From Herminiimonas sp. (GTDB lineage Bacteria > Pseudomonadota > Gammaproteobacteria > Burkholderiales > Burkholderiaceae_D): a DNA stretch of 43,078 bases. The stretch lies in contig JACMOV010000065.1 of the NCBI GenBank assembly GCA_014377845.1, positions 1-43,078 of the forward strand. Reading direction: 5' to 3'. Made by a program: the position numbers and the translations under genes. The notes beneath the pieces were generated by a model. It made no database searches, was not told the DNA's origin, and saw nothing but the letters and a program-made list of their open reading frames with translations. This document shows, piece by piece, positions 31,092 through 42,260 of this stretch (its first letter is position 1; each line of letters starts with the position of its first letter).

Positions 31092-33041
31092 TCAATTGCA
31101 GCTGGCGAGCCCCCCGCAACTCACATAATTGGTCGACACGCCAAGCTGATCGACATTGCGCCCATAGATGCCGACCATCTTGTAGGCTGCGGCATTTGCC
31201 GGCTTGTTGTGCATCGTGATGGTCTGGCCAGAATGGCCGTTCACAATTTCGTCGTGTCCGCCACGGCTCGCGCCATCGCAGCCGCCTGCCAGACAAAACG
31301 TCAGGTCCTTGCCGCTGACGGTACGGTTCGGTGTCCAGGCAACCGGGAAGGTGGCGGCCACACCGTCATAGGCAGTCAGGGCGGTGCGGGTTGCGGCATC
31401 CATTTCCATCCACGGGAAGGTTGCGAGCGATGCAAATTTCGGCGGTATGCCGTCGATCCGTTTTTCGATCACGACGGGCGTTCCGGTTGCTGCAAGCGAG
31501 GCATACAGTTCGACTTTCACCTTGCGGCCGCGCTTGTAAAAATTATCGATCAACTGGTCGCCGGCTGCTGCTGCAGTGGCGCCGGCGCCGCTGTCGCCGA
31601 GCGATACCCAGCTGCTGCCGCAACTGCCACCTGTCGACAGACGTGCGGTCTCATTGGTTTGCAGGGCGGCGATGCATGCATCGGTGAGCGTCAGCGTCAC
31701 CAATGGCGTTGCTTCCCAACCGCTGCCATCCAGATTGCGCTGGAATACCTTGGCAGCGCGGATGCCGGTTGCACTGACGCCGTTGTTTGCAGAGATGTCG
31801 AAGGTCAAGGCACGCGTGTAGCTGGTCTGGGCGTCGGCTGCCGCACCTGCCGCCAGATCGACCCGCGACGTACGCTGAATGGCGGCCCCGACGTGAATGT
31901 CGTACACAGAATCACGACCGAGCAGCTTCCAGTCCGCGCCCGGGCGCAGCACAACGGCCAGTTCCGCGCCATCGAATCCAGCCTCGCCCTTGACGATATT
32001 GAAGCCGACGGTACAGACCTTGCGGCTGGCATCGGTAGTGAAATCGCAGTCGCGCAGGATCGGGTTGGCAACGCCGCCACCGAGCAGATCGCTCATGCCG
32101 ACGAACTGACAGATGATGGCCGGAGCAGTCGCTTTGGAAACCGGTACGTTGCCGCCGAGGTTGAGCGAGAAGCTGTCGTCGAAGATGTTGGCAGCCGTCA
32201 TCCGGCTCGTGCAGGTCGCCTGGTCGGGTGCGGCGATCGCGAAGGACAGGCCATCGACGAAGATGGCGGAGATACCCTTCAGGTCGACATCCGCGCCGGT
32301 CGCGGCGGTCAGCGCGCTGGTGGCGGCTGCGTCCTTGTTCAGGAAAACGTTACCGGAGCCGATGATGCCTTCCATCTGGACGAATGACTTGCTGGTGGCG
32401 CCATCGGTGCCGGTGCTGATCTTGACCGAGTCAAGGACCTTGTCCATGCCGGTGCGGTCCGCCGTGAAGGCGGTGGTCGCGAAGTCGGAGCCGGTGATGC
32501 CGGCCTTGGCCAGCAGGTCGGCGAGCGCGGCTTTGAGCTTGGCTTTCTGGGCGTCGAGATCGGCAGCAGATGGCGCTGCAACCGGTGCGGTTGCAGCGAA
32601 CATGGCGGCCGGATCACTGCCCAGCGCGAGCGCCACGGTTGCGTTGGTCAATGGCGTGACGTTCGCCACGCCCGCCTGCGCCACCACCGAATAGAAGCAT
32701 GTGTAGTTCGCATCCACCAGGCCGCATGCCTGCAACTGGAACGGCCCGACCAGGCCATCGGTCGAAATGCCGCTGTAGCTGCCATTTGCCGCAGCAGTCG
32801 CGGTGCGGATGACGCCGTTGGCATCCTTGACGGTCACGGTTGCATTGAGCATCGGCGCGCCGACCGCGATGGTGCCCGCCAGCGAGGTCGGCGCGGTGGA
32901 CGTGATGACCGGCGCGGGCGCGGCGGCGACCGGTGTGGTCGTTCCGGATGTGGAACCGCCGCCGCATCCAGCCAGCAGCAGGGATACGGCTGCGGCAGTT
33001 GCGCTACCAAAACGCATGAATGACCGTGATGTTTTCGACAT
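31092..33041 (-). CDS. Uncharacterised lipoprotein with a carboxypeptidase-regulatory-like domain
   Basis: A 649-residue exported protein. The N-terminus SFMRFGSATAAAVSLLLAGC is a lipoprotein signal with the LLAGC lipobox, followed by a GGGS/T-rich linker. The stretch VGAPMLNATVTVKDANGVIRTATAAANGSYSG at about residues 60-90 resembles the carboxypeptidase-regulatory-like/SdrB fold often seen at the base of surface proteins. The rest is rich in A, T, G and D with several cysteines that could pair. No enzyme motif was recognised, so function is unknown; binding or structural roles are plausible. GGGGA lies shortly upstream of the ATG. Similar long lipoproteins are frequent in Oxalobacteraceae. 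Confidence 0.75.
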   Translation of the reverse strand: MSKTSRSFMRFGSATAAAVSLLLAGCGGGSTSGTTTPVAAAPAPVITSTAPTSLAGTIAVGAPMLNATVTVKDANGVIRTATAAANGSYSGISTDGLVGPFQLQACGLVDANYTCFYSVVAQAGVANVTPLTNATVALALGSDPAAMFAATAPVAAPSAADLDAQKAKLKAALADLLAKAGITGSDFATTAFTADRTGMDKVLDSVKISTGTDGATSKSFVQMEGIIGSGNVFLNKDAAATSALTAATGADVDLKGISAIFVDGLSFAIAAPDQATCTSRMTAANIFDDSFSLNLGGNVPVSKATAPAIICQFVGMSDLLGGGVANPILRDCDFTTDASRKVCTVGFNIVKGEAGFDGAELAVVLRPGADWKLLGRDSVYDIHVGAAIQRTSRVDLAAGAAADAQTSYTRALTFDISANNGVSATGIRAAKVFQRNLDGSGWEATPLVTLTLTDACIAALQTNETARLSTGGSCGSSWVSLGDSGAGATAAAAGDQLIDNFYKRGRKVKVELYASLAATGTPVVIEKRIDGIPPKFASLATFPWMEMDAATRTALTAYDGVAATFPVAWTPNRTVSGKDLTFCLAGGCDGASRGGHDEIVNGHSGQTITMHNKPANAAAYKMVGIYGRNVDQLGVSTNYVSCGGLASCN

Positions 33042-33097
33042 TGTCTTTTCCCCGATTGGTGAGCCTTCTTACATTGGCTTTTGATGTTGTTGCCGGC

Positions 33098-33126
33098 CTT
33101 GCATGAATGATCATCAAGAATGCAAG
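33098..33126. promoter_or_regulatory. Inverted repeat upstream of the lipoprotein gene
   Basis: CTTGCAT (33098-33104) and ATGCAAG (33120-33126) are perfectly complementary, spaced by 15 bp, with a TGATCA palindrome between them. It lies 57-85 bp before the lipoprotein start. It could be a regulator's site; no protein is assigned. Confidence 0.4.
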
Positions 33127-33313
33127 CCAGCCAGATAGTTAACGACAGGAAATATTCAGATTGAAGGACATGGCAATGAAATACGGCGTTTTTTTGAGGA
33201 AAACTCGCGCGAATTGACGATAAGCCAAGCTGTCTTGAGAGTGGTCCCAGACAATCGATCGACGCGGCTTTGCCGGCGCAAGCGGCGTGTGGTGATCGGT
33301 GCATGATCGGTAA

Positions 33314-33370
33314 CCTGATCGACGTCCTGATCGACGTCCTGATCGACGTCCTGATCGACGTCCTGATCGA
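33314..33370. repeat. Perfect tandem repeat, 12-bp unit
   Basis: The unit CCTGATCGACGT occurs four times in perfect register (33314-33361), followed by nine more matching bases. The unit contains TGATCGA and, across units, the GACGTC palindrome. It lies about 46 bp upstream of the -35 of the ABC-F promoter. Confidence 0.95.
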
Positions 33371-33416
33371 TTGCAAATTGAATCGATCCCGTCGCGCGAA
33401 GTGCGCGTGCTGCCTT

Positions 33417-33444
33417 TTGATGCTGCAGCGCGGGATGGTAAAAT
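33417..33444 (+). promoter_or_regulatory. Sigma-70-like promoter of the ABC-F gene
   Basis: TTGATG (33417-33422) and TAAAAT (33439-33444) are spaced by 16 bp. Transcription would start near 33451, about 43 nt before the proposed start codon. Confidence 0.6.
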
Positions 33445-33493
33445 AACTGGTTAGTCGAATTTCTCGACCCTTCCATTGCAAGAGGCTTTTCCC

Positions 33494-35092
<1,599 letters not shown>

Positions 35093-35093
35093 G

Positions 35094-35115
35094 CGGAAGC
35101 GCTTGGTTGCTTCCG
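35094..35115. terminator. Hairpin between convergent ABC-F gene and the hypothetical gene
   Basis: A perfect 7-bp stem, CGGAAGC (35094-35100) and GCTTCCG (35109-35115), with an 8-nt loop lies directly after the ABC-F stop. No T-run follows, so terminator function is weakly supported. Confidence 0.35.
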
Positions 35116-35167
35116 GCTGGCCCACAGCGTGTGCGGACCGGCCTGACGGGTGGCAGCGAGGCGCTTC

Positions 35168-35770
35168 TTAATCGCCCAGTTTCAACAACTGGTCGAGCCG
35201 GTTGCGCAGGCTGTGTTCCAGCTCGGGTCCCTTGGCCTTCAATACCGCATCCAGGTAGGGCTGCCGCAGGGCCTTGAAGTCCGCGATGGACGAAGCCCTT
35301 TCGATCTTGAGTTGCATGCCGTAGCCACGCAGGCCGATCGCGCTGCGAATGGTCTCGGTGAAAAAATTGTATAGCGCCTGGAACTGGGTTTCGCCCTCGC
35401 GCAGGATGCCTTGTTCGGTGGCGCTCTGGACTTCCGGGAGTGGCGCTGTCACCGGTTCCGCAGCGCCTGCGGAACGCCGCTCCGGTGACTCCGGTGCGGG
35501 CACCGACGGCGTTGGTGCCACTGCCACTGCTACCCCGGCGACGGGTTCGACCGCCGCCATTCCACCAACTTCGATGAAGCCCGCCTCCAGCAGGTCGACC
35601 AGGGCTTTCTGGTCCAGCCCCAGTCCGCCAACCTTTGCCATCAGTTCGTCAGTGTCCCGTTTGCCGTCGACGAGCAACAACAGCGTGCGCAAGCGCGGCG
35701 CAAGATGATGGCTGCGGGTTGCGATCTCTTCGCGGCCCTTCTCGGTCTTGTCAAAAACAGTGGTCGTCAT
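35168..35770 (-). CDS. Conserved-looking hypothetical protein with a winged-helix-like N-terminus
   Basis: A 200-residue protein with no recognised function. It has three parts: residues 1-70 (ATRSHHLAPRLRTLLLLVDGKRD, then LDQKALVDLLEAGFIEV) look like a small helical, winged-helix-type domain; about 75-120 is a linker rich in Pro, Ala and Val; and 120-200 is a helical C-terminal domain with FFTETIRSAIGLRGYGMQLKIERA and FKALRQPYLDAV. No signal peptide or membrane segment is seen, so it should be cytoplasmic. It is divergent from nadA and convergent with the ABC-F gene. Codon use matches the neighbours. Proteins of this layout occur in Burkholderiales; a regulatory role is only a guess. Confidence 0.7.
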   Translation of the reverse strand: MTTTVFDKTEKGREEIATRSHHLAPRLRTLLLLVDGKRDTDELMAKVGGLGLDQKALVDLLEAGFIEVGGMAAVEPVAGVAVAVAPTPSVPAPESPERRSAGAAEPVTAPLPEVQSATEQGILREGETQFQALYNFFTETIRSAIGLRGYGMQLKIERASSIADFKALRQPYLDAVLKAKGPELEHSLRNRLDQLLKLGD

Positions 35771-35918
35771 TGGCAGGGCTATGGATTGCTGGGCGATGCA
35801 ATGGCCTGCATCGGATAAACTGTGAGGCTTGGTGCGCGGTTAAGGTACGTCAGAAATTGTCCGATCGCAACTTGTAAATTTGAGAAATTTCCCAGACTGT
35901 TGTCAATTCAAGAAGACC

Positions 35919-37058
35919 ATGCAATCAACCCAGATCAAGACCATCGAATTCGAACGCCCGCAGATCGCTGCCGGCGGCAGTTGCACGGCGAATGCATGGG
36001 CGCGCGTGCCGGCCACGCCGACTGCCGATGAGCGTACCACGTTGAAGGCGCGAATCCGGCAACTCCTGAAGGAACAACAGGCGGTCCTGGTGGCGCACTA
36101 TTACGTCGATGCCGATCTGCAGGATCTGGCCGAGGAAACCGGCGGTTGCGTGTCGGATTCGCTTGAAATGGCGCGCTTTGGGCGTGACCACCCGGCCAAG
36201 ACGCTGGTCGTGGCCGGTGTGAAATTCATGGGCGAGACCGCGAAGATCCTGAGTCCGGAAAAGCGCATCCTGATGCCCGATCTGGACGCCACCTGTTCGC
36301 TCGACCTGGGCTGCCCGGCGGATGAATTTTCTGCGTTCTGCGATGCGCATCCGGATCGCACGGTGGTCGTGTATGCCAATACCAGCGCGGCGGTCAAGGC
36401 GCGCGCCGACTGGATGGTGACGTCGTCGATCGGGCTCGACATCGTCGCCCACCTGCATGCGCAGGGCAAGAAAATCCTCTGGGCGCCGGACAAGCATCTC
36501 GGTGGCTACATCCAGAAAAAGACCGGCGCCGACATGCTCCTCTGGCAGGGCTCCTGTCTCGTGCACGATGAGTTCAAGGCGGTCGAACTGGCGCTGATGA
36601 AGCAGGCTTATCCGCTGGCCAAGGTACTCGTGCATCCGGAGTCGCCCGAAGCGGTCGTGGCATTGGCCGACGTCGTCGGCTCGACCTCCCAGCTGATTGC
36701 GGCGGCCCAGACGCTGGATGCACCGGAGTTCATCGTCGCCACCGACAACGGCATCCTGCACAAGATGAAGCTGGCAGCACCCGGCAAGATTTTTTACGAT
36801 GCGCCCACTGCCGGCAACAGCGCGACCTGCAAGAGCTGCGCGCATTGCCCGTGGATGGCGATGAACGGCCTGCAGAACCTGGTCGACGTGCTCGAATCCG
36901 GCCGCAATGAAATCCATGTCGATCCGGAGACGCGCCGCAAGGCGGTCGTCTGCATCGACCGGATGCTGGATTTTGCGGCACACCGCAAGGCGAATGTGCG
37001 GCCAGCAGCCGACCTCGGACAGGAAGGCAAGCTGTTTTCCGGGATCGGGCCCGCATGA
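35919..37058 (+). CDS. nadA: Quinolinate synthase
   Basis: NadA condenses iminoaspartate with dihydroxyacetone phosphate to quinolinate, using a [4Fe-4S] cluster. The start ATG at 35919 is preferred over an upstream [24 protein letters not shown] is the first substrate motif; cluster cysteines are visible in [29 protein letters not shown] and [26 protein letters not shown] and the HPESPEAVV segment are also typical. The length of 379 residues is normal for the longer proteobacterial form. nadC follows with an overlap, and nadB faces them, so all three de novo NAD genes are adjacent. Confidence 0.96.
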   Translation: MQSTQIKTIEFERPQIAAGGSCTANAWARVPATPTADERTTLKARIRQLLKEQQAVLVAHYYVDADLQDLAEETGGCVSDSLEMARFGRDHPAKTLVVAGVKFMGETAKILSPEKRILMPDLDATCSLDLGCPADEFSAFCDAHPDRTVVVYANTSAAVKARADWMVTSSIGLDIVAHLHAQGKKILWAPDKHLGGYIQKKTGADMLLWQGSCLVHDEFKAVELALMKQAYPLAKVLVHPESPEAVVALADVVGSTSQLIAAAQTLDAPEFIVATDNGILHKMKLAAPGKIFYDAPTAGNSATCKSCAHCPWMAMNGLQNLVDVLESGRNEIHVDPETRRKAVVCIDRMLDFAAHRKANVRPAADLGQEGKLFSGIGPA

Positions 37059-37939
37059 GCGCGCATGCGGTGACCACCACGCTGGTCAATCCTTTCGCGC
37101 CATTCGATATGGCCCTGCAGGCGGCCTTCGAAGCCAACGTCGCGCTGGCGCTGGCAGAAGACATCGGTGACGGCGACCGCACCGGCCTGCTGGTGCCGCA
37201 GCACGAGCGGGTCCAGGCCCGCGTCCTGGTGCGCGAAGCGGCGGTGCTGTGCGGCGCGCCCTGGTTCGAGGCCGTGATGGGGACGCTGGATGCAACGATC
37301 CGCATCGAGTGGCGTCATGGCGAGGGCGACCGCATGGCCGCCGACAGCATCGTCTGCATGATCGATGCGCCGGCGCGCGCGCTGCTCACCGCCGAACGCA
37401 GCGCCCTGAACTTTCTGCAATTGCTGTCCGGCGTGGCCAGTGCGACCCGAAAGTATGTCGATGTGGTTGCCGGCACACGGGCCGCTATCCTGGACACCCG
37501 CAAGACATTGCCGGGCCTGCGTCTGGCGCAGAAATATGCAGTACGGGTCGGTGGCGGGCAGAACCAGCGTCTGGCGCTCTACGACGGCATCCTGATCAAG
37601 GAAAACCATATCGCCGCAGCCGGCGGCATCGCACAGGCGATGGCGGCAGCGCACGCACTGCAGGGCGGGGTGCCGATCCAGATCGAAGTCGAAAGCATTG
37701 ACCAGCTCCAGCAGGCACTTGATGCCGGCGCAGTCTCCATCCTGCTGGATAATTTCGAGCTGCAGGCAATGCGCGATGCGGTTGCCCGTACCGCCGGCAG
37801 GGCGGTGCTGGAAGCCTCGGGCGGCATCAACATGCACACGGTGCGGGCCATCGCCGAAACAGGCGTCGACCGGATCTCGATCGGCAGCCTGACAAAGGAC
37901 GTGCGCGCCACCGATTACTCATTGCGCATAATCGGCTAA
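37055..37939 (+). CDS. nadC: Nicotinate-nucleotide pyrophosphorylase (carboxylating)
   Basis: NadC turns quinolinate and PRPP into nicotinate mononucleotide, carbon dioxide and pyrophosphate, the third step of de novo NAD synthesis. The conserved segments are [12 protein letters not shown] at the N-terminus, [23 protein letters not shown], and [25 protein letters not shown], which binds the substrate. ILIKENHI and [26 protein letters not shown] follow at the phosphate-binding end of the barrel. The length is 294 residues. Its ATG overlaps the nadA stop (ATGA), so translation is coupled. The stop is only seven bases from the convergent nadB stop. Confidence 0.96.
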   Translation: MSAHAVTTTLVNPFAPFDMALQAAFEANVALALAEDIGDGDRTGLLVPQHERVQARVLVREAAVLCGAPWFEAVMGTLDATIRIEWRHGEGDRMAADSIVCMIDAPARALLTAERSALNFLQLLSGVASATRKYVDVVAGTRAAILDTRKTLPGLRLAQKYAVRVGGGQNQRLALYDGILIKENHIAAAGGIAQAMAAAHALQGGVPIQIEVESIDQLQQALDAGAVSILLDNFELQAMRDAVARTAGRAVLEASGGINMHTVRAIAETGVDRISIGSLTKDVRATDYSLRIIG

Positions 37940-37946
37940 AGCATAT

Positions 37947-39548
37947 TTATCGCCGCGGCGGCGACAGCACGCTCGGCAGCGCCTTCGGCAATGTGTCCGG
38001 ATAATCGCGGCTGAAATGCAGGCCACGGCTCTCGCGTCGTGAGAGCGCGCTGTCGACGATCAACGATGCCACGTCGACCAGGTTGCGCAGTTCTAGCAGG
38101 TCGCGCGTGATCCGGAAATTCGCGTAGTACTCGTCGATCTCTTCCTTCAACAGCGTGATCCGGTGGGCGGCACGCTCGAGCCGTTTGGTGGTGCGCACGA
38201 TGCCGACATAATTCCACATGAAGCGGCGCAGCTCGTCCCAGTTGTTGGCGATGACGACTTCCTCGTCCGCATCGCTGACGCGGCTTTCATCCCAGGCCGG
38301 CAGGGCGATCGCCTTGAGCTTCGGTTGCTTCTCGATGAACTGGGCAGCGGCACGTCCGATCACCAGGCATTCGAGCAGGGAATTGCTGGCGAGGCGGTTT
38401 GCCCCGTGCAGGCCGGTGCAGGCGGTCTCGCCGACGGCGTACAGGCCGGGCAGGTCGGTGCGGCCAGCCAGGTCGGTGACGATGCCGCCGCAGGTGTAAT
38501 GCGCGGCCGGCACCACCGGGATCGGCTGCTTCGTGATGTCGATGCCGAACTCCAGGCAGCGCGCCAGGATCGTGGGGAAATGCTCCTGCAGGAATTCCGG
38601 TGACTTGTGGCTGATGTCGAGGTCGACGTAATCGAGGCCGCGTTTTTTCATCTCGGCATCGATGGCCCGTGCCACGACGTCGCGTGGCGCCAGTTCCGCC
38701 CGCTCATCATGCGCCGGCATGAAGCGCTTGCCGGCCTGCGCACCGGCAGACGCCGGCAGCTTGAGCACACCGCCTTCGCCGCGCACCGCCTCCGTGATCA
38801 GGAACGACTTCGCATACGGATGGTAAAGGCAGGTCGGATGGAACTGGATGAACTCCATGTTCGAGATCCGGCAGCCGGCGCGCCAGGCCATCGCGATGCC
38901 GTCGCCGGTCGCGGTATCCGGATTGGTCGTGTAGAGATACACCTTGCCGCCGCCGCCGGTGGCCAGCACCGTGTGGTCGGCCGCAATCGTGAGAACCTGC
39001 CCGGTCGTGACATCCTGCACGTAGAGGCCGAGGCAGCGCGGTGCGCCGTTCTTCTTGTCGAGTTTTTTCGATGAGATGACATCGATTGCGTAATGCTGTT
39101 CCAGCAGCGTGATGTTCGGATGCGCGCGCACTTTCTGTTCCAGCGTCACCTGCACTGCGTGGCCGGTGGCATCGGCCGCATGAATGATGCGGCGCTGGCT
39201 GTGGCCGCCTTCGCGGGTCAGATGGAAGCCGAGTTCGGCCGAGTCGTCGCGGGTGAAGGGAACCCCCTGTTCGATCAGCCAGTCAATCGCTTCGCGTCCG
39301 TGCTCGACGATGTAGCGGGTTGCTGGTTCATCGCACAATCCGCCGCCGGCCACGAGCGTGTCGGCGACATGCTCCGCATGGCTGTCACCGGAGTCAAGGA
39401 CTGCGGCGATGCCGCCCTGCGCCCAGTTGCTGGCGCCATCGAGCAACGCGCGCTTGGAGACGATCACGACCTTGGAAGTTTGTGCGAGATGCAGCGCGAC
39501 CGAAAGACCGGCCAGTCCGCTGCCGACTATGGCGACATCGAATTTCAT
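37947..39548 (-). CDS. nadB: L-aspartate oxidase
   Basis: NadB is the FAD enzyme that oxidises L-aspartate to iminoaspartate, handed to NadA. The N-terminal dinucleotide fold reads [55 protein letters not shown] and [21 protein letters not shown], then QFHPTCLY, follow in the order of the succinate dehydrogenase/fumarate reductase flavoprotein family, and [40 protein letters not shown] is the capping and FAD segment. The C-terminal helical domain ends at PPRR. The length of 533 residues is normal (540 in E. coli). It converges with nadC, leaving almost no room for a terminator. Confidence 0.96.
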   Translation of the reverse strand: MKFDVAIVGSGLAGLSVALHLAQTSKVVIVSKRALLDGASNWAQGGIAAVLDSGDSHAEHVADTLVAGGGLCDEPATRYIVEHGREAIDWLIEQGVPFTRDDSAELGFHLTREGGHSQRRIIHAADATGHAVQVTLEQKVRAHPNITLLEQHYAIDVISSKKLDKKNGAPRCLGLYVQDVTTGQVLTIAADHTVLATGGGGKVYLYTTNPDTATGDGIAMAWRAGCRISNMEFIQFHPTCLYHPYAKSFLITEAVRGEGGVLKLPASAGAQAGKRFMPAHDERAELAPRDVVARAIDAEMKKRGLDYVDLDISHKSPEFLQEHFPTILARCLEFGIDITKQPIPVVPAAHYTCGGIVTDLAGRTDLPGLYAVGETACTGLHGANRLASNSLLECLVIGRAAAQFIEKQPKLKAIALPAWDESRVSDADEEVVIANNWDELRRFMWNYVGIVRTTKRLERAAHRITLLKEEIDEYYANFRITRDLLELRNLVDVASLIVDSALSRRESRGLHFSRDYPDTLPKALPSVLSPPRR

Positions 39549-39686
39549 GTGTTGATCATCTTGAAAGAGTTCTCCGGACTATAGACGATTTGGGATTCTC
39601 CTACAGCATAATCGAGTCTTCGGTCTGCCGCACGCGGGCGCATCGAAGCGTGCATTGTTCAATCAACGACATTTGCGGGAGACGTA

Positions 39687-42200
39687 TTGCTGAACCTGTT
39701 CAAGAAATTCCTCAAGGCCGTCGGCATCGTGCTGACGGTACTGGTACTGACCGCCGGCGTCGGCTTGCTCTGGTATCGCAGCGCGAGCCAGCCGCAGATC
39801 GACGGCCGGTTGCAGCTGGCGAAAGTACCTGCCGGTGCCGACACGAACGCAGCCATCGCGGCGACAGGACAGACCGGGTCCGCAGCGGGCATGCCAAGCG
39901 CTGCGATCGAGATCGTGCGCGATGCCGAGGCAGTACCGCACATCTACGCGAAGTCGGCCAACGATGCCTATTTCGCGCTTGGCTTCGTGCACGCGCAGGA
40001 TCGGCTGTGGCAGCTGGGGATGCATCGCCGGATCGCCTCGGGCCGGCTGGCCGAGATCCTCGGACCGAATGCGCTCGATACGGATCGGTTCCTGCGCACG
40101 CTCGGCGTGCGCCATAACGCCGAGGCGATCCTGCCGAATCTGTCCCCGGCAGCGCAGGCATCGCTGCGTGCCTATGCCGACGGCATCAATGCCTACCTGC
40201 GCCAGCGCCGCGGACCCCTGCCGCCCGAGTTCGTCATCACCGGCACGCCCGCGCCGGAGCTGTGGCAACCGGCCGATTCGATCGCGTGGGAAACCATGAT
40301 GGCCTGGGACCTGGGTACCAACTGGTCCCAGGAGCTGATGCGCATGCGGTTGTCCCAGAAGCTGTCTTTGGCGCAGATCAACGAGATCATGCCGCCATAT
40401 CCCGGCGATCCGGTGCTGGCGACCCGGGATTACACCGGTCTGTATCGCTCGCTGGCCGGCACCGTCGCGCAATTGTCGGCGGTGGCCGCGATCGCGCCGG
40501 CGTCGCATGTCGAAGGCATGGGATCGAACAACTGGGTGGTGTCCGGCGCCCGTACAGCGAGCGGCAAGCCGCTGCTGGCCAACGATCCGCACCTTGGCAT
40601 GACCGCGCCGGCGCTGTGGTACCTCGCGCACCTGTCGGCGCCGGGCCTGAACGCGACCGGGGCCTCCATGCCAGGCTTGCCGGGCATCGTGCTCGGGCAT
40701 AACGACCGCGTCGCCTGGGGCTTTACCAATACCGCCTCGGATGTGCAGGATCTGTACATCGAACGCGTCAACCCAGCCAATCCGCGCCAGTACCAGACAC
40801 CGGACGGCTGGGCGGATTTTGCCATGCGCTCCGAGACGATTCGCGTCAAGGGCCAGACGGATGTGCAGCTGGTCGTGCGGTCGAGCCGTCACGGTCCCGT
40901 CATCAGCGGCGCGCTGCCGCTGCTCGATCGTACCGCGCTGGATGCCCGCACCCATGTGATCGCCTTTGCGTGGACCGCGCTGCGGCCCGACGACCGGTCC
41001 CTGCAGGGCGCGCTGGGATTCAACACTGCCGGCAACTGGAAGGCGTTCCTGGCGGCGGCGCGCGACTTCAGTTCGCCGCAGCAGAACGTGGTGTATGCCG
41101 ACGTCGATGGCAACATCGGCTTCGTCGCGCCGGGCCGAGTGCCTGTGCGCGGCGCGGCAAACGACCTGCACGGTCTCGCGCCTGCCCCGGGCTGGGATGC
41201 GCGCTACGACTGGCAGGGATTCATCCCCTTCGAGGCGCTGCCGCAGCGTTTCAATCCGGCGTCGGGCCGGGTCGTGACGGCCAATCACAAGATCGTCGAT
41301 CCCGATTACCAGCCGTACCTGACCAGCGAATGGTCGCTGCCGTACCGGGCCGAGCGCATCAACGCACTGCTCGATGAACAGGCGCGCTTCAGCGTACCGT
41401 CGTTCCAGTCGATGCAGTACGATCATGTCTCGCTGGCGGCGCGCGATCTGCTGCCGTTCGTGCGCGCCACGCAGGGCAGCTCGCCGCTTGCTGCAGACGC
41501 GATGAAGCTGCTGGCGACCTGGAACGGCAGCATGGATGCGGATCGGCCCGAGCCGCTGATCTTCAATGCATGGATGCGGGAATTCTCGCGCCGCCTGCTG
41601 CTGGCGCCATTGGGCGCCGACCTGATGCGCGATTACTTCGACCAGCGCAACACGCAACCGATGCTGATCGACGTGCTCAAGAATCCGCACGGTCAGAGTC
41701 ACTGGTGCACGGTTCCAGCCGATGGGATGCTGCCGGCGGCGGTCGATTGCAAGACGCTGCTGTCGGTCAGTCTGGACACGACGCTGGCTGCGCTCGAAAA
41801 GCAGTACGGCGGCGCACCCGGCAGCTGGCGCTGGGGAAAGGCGCATTACGTGCTGATGGAGCATCGTCCGTTCGGCAAGGTGGCGGCGCTGGCGTCGTGG
41901 TTCGATATCCGGCTCCCGGTTCCGGGCGATACCTACACCGTCAATGTCGGCCGCTACAACTTCAAGGACGACGTGCAACCGTTTGCCAGCCGGCATGCTG
42001 CCGGATTGCGCGCAGTCTACGATCTGTCGAATCTGGATAACTCGCGCTTCATCCAGTCAAGCGGACAATCCGGCAACGTGCTCTCGCCGTTGTATGCCCA
42101 GTATGCGCAGCGCTGGTCGGTGGGGCAGACGATCACGATTCCGACGCAACGCGCGGCGGTGGAGCAAAACTCGCTGGGTACGTTGGTGCTGGTGCCTTGA
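39687..42200 (+). CDS. Penicillin acylase family (N-terminal nucleophile) hydrolase
   Basis: An 837-residue Ntn hydrolase of peptidase family S45, which includes penicillin and acyl-homoserine-lactone acylases. The start is a TTG at 39687, five bases after GGGAG. An N-terminal hydrophobic helix (VGIVLTVLVLTAGVGLLWY) anchors or exports it. The alpha part contains VPHIYAKSANDAYFALGFVHAQDRLWQL. Self-cleavage should occur before Ser280 in GMGSNNWVVSG, the beta-chain nucleophile, followed by ANDPHLGM. AANHKI-type active-site Asn segment (RVVTANHKI) and GRYNFKDDVQPFASRHAAGLRAVYDLS are also present. Substrate (penicillin, acyl-lactone or other amide) cannot be told by eye. It is transcribed away from nadB. 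Confidence 0.87.
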   Translation: MLNLFKKFLKAVGIVLTVLVLTAGVGLLWYRSASQPQIDGRLQLAKVPAGADTNAAIAATGQTGSAAGMPSAAIEIVRDAEAVPHIYAKSANDAYFALGFVHAQDRLWQLGMHRRIASGRLAEILGPNALDTDRFLRTLGVRHNAEAILPNLSPAAQASLRAYADGINAYLRQRRGPLPPEFVITGTPAPELWQPADSIAWETMMAWDLGTNWSQELMRMRLSQKLSLAQINEIMPPYPGDPVLATRDYTGLYRSLAGTVAQLSAVAAIAPASHVEGMGSNNWVVSGARTASGKPLLANDPHLGMTAPALWYLAHLSAPGLNATGASMPGLPGIVLGHNDRVAWGFTNTASDVQDLYIERVNPANPRQYQTPDGWADFAMRSETIRVKGQTDVQLVVRSSRHGPVISGALPLLDRTALDARTHVIAFAWTALRPDDRSLQGALGFNTAGNWKAFLAAARDFSSPQQNVVYADVDGNIGFVAPGRVPVRGAANDLHGLAPAPGWDARYDWQGFIPFEALPQRFNPASGRVVTANHKIVDPDYQPYLTSEWSLPYRAERINALLDEQARFSVPSFQSMQYDHVSLAARDLLPFVRATQGSSPLAADAMKLLATWNGSMDADRPEPLIFNAWMREFSRRLLLAPLGADLMRDYFDQRNTQPMLIDVLKNPHGQSHWCTVPADGMLPAAVDCKTLLSVSLDTTLAALEKQYGGAPGSWRWGKAHYVLMEHRPFGKVAALASWFDIRLPVPGDTYTVNVGRYNFKDDVQPFASRHAAGLRAVYDLSNLDNSRFIQSSGQSGNVLSPLYAQYAQRWSVGQTITIPTQRAAVEQNSLGTLVLVP

Positions 42201-42260
42201 GGTGGTGGAACAGGACGCAGCACCCTTGAAAATCATTCGTCAAACGCCTGCCATACCCAG

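Larger units (their letters stand above)
33042..33493. other. Intergenic gap with inverted repeat, tandem repeat and promoter
   Basis: This 452-bp divergent gap between the lipoprotein gene and the ABC-F gene holds no supported protein gene. It contains a 7-bp inverted repeat near the lipoprotein start, a perfect 12-bp tandem repeat and a good sigma-70 promoter for the ABC-F gene, each listed separately. Confidence 0.6.

Noticed and set aside
31209-32387. A 392-codon frame opposite the lipoprotein gene
   Set aside because: It has shadow-like composition and no ribosome site, while the opposite strand shows a clear lipoprotein signal.
33314-33370. CRISPR array
   Set aside because: The repeats are directly adjacent with no unique spacers, and no cas genes are near.
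33156-33481. A minus-strand frame across the 12-bp repeats giving QDVD or IRTS repeats
   Set aside because: The 12-bp unit is a multiple of three, so any frame over it stays open; nothing else supports a gene.
39663-41996. A 777-codon antisense frame over the acylase gene
   Set aside because: Same cause: complement of a GC-biased coding region; its Arg/His/Gln-rich composition is typical of a shadow frame.
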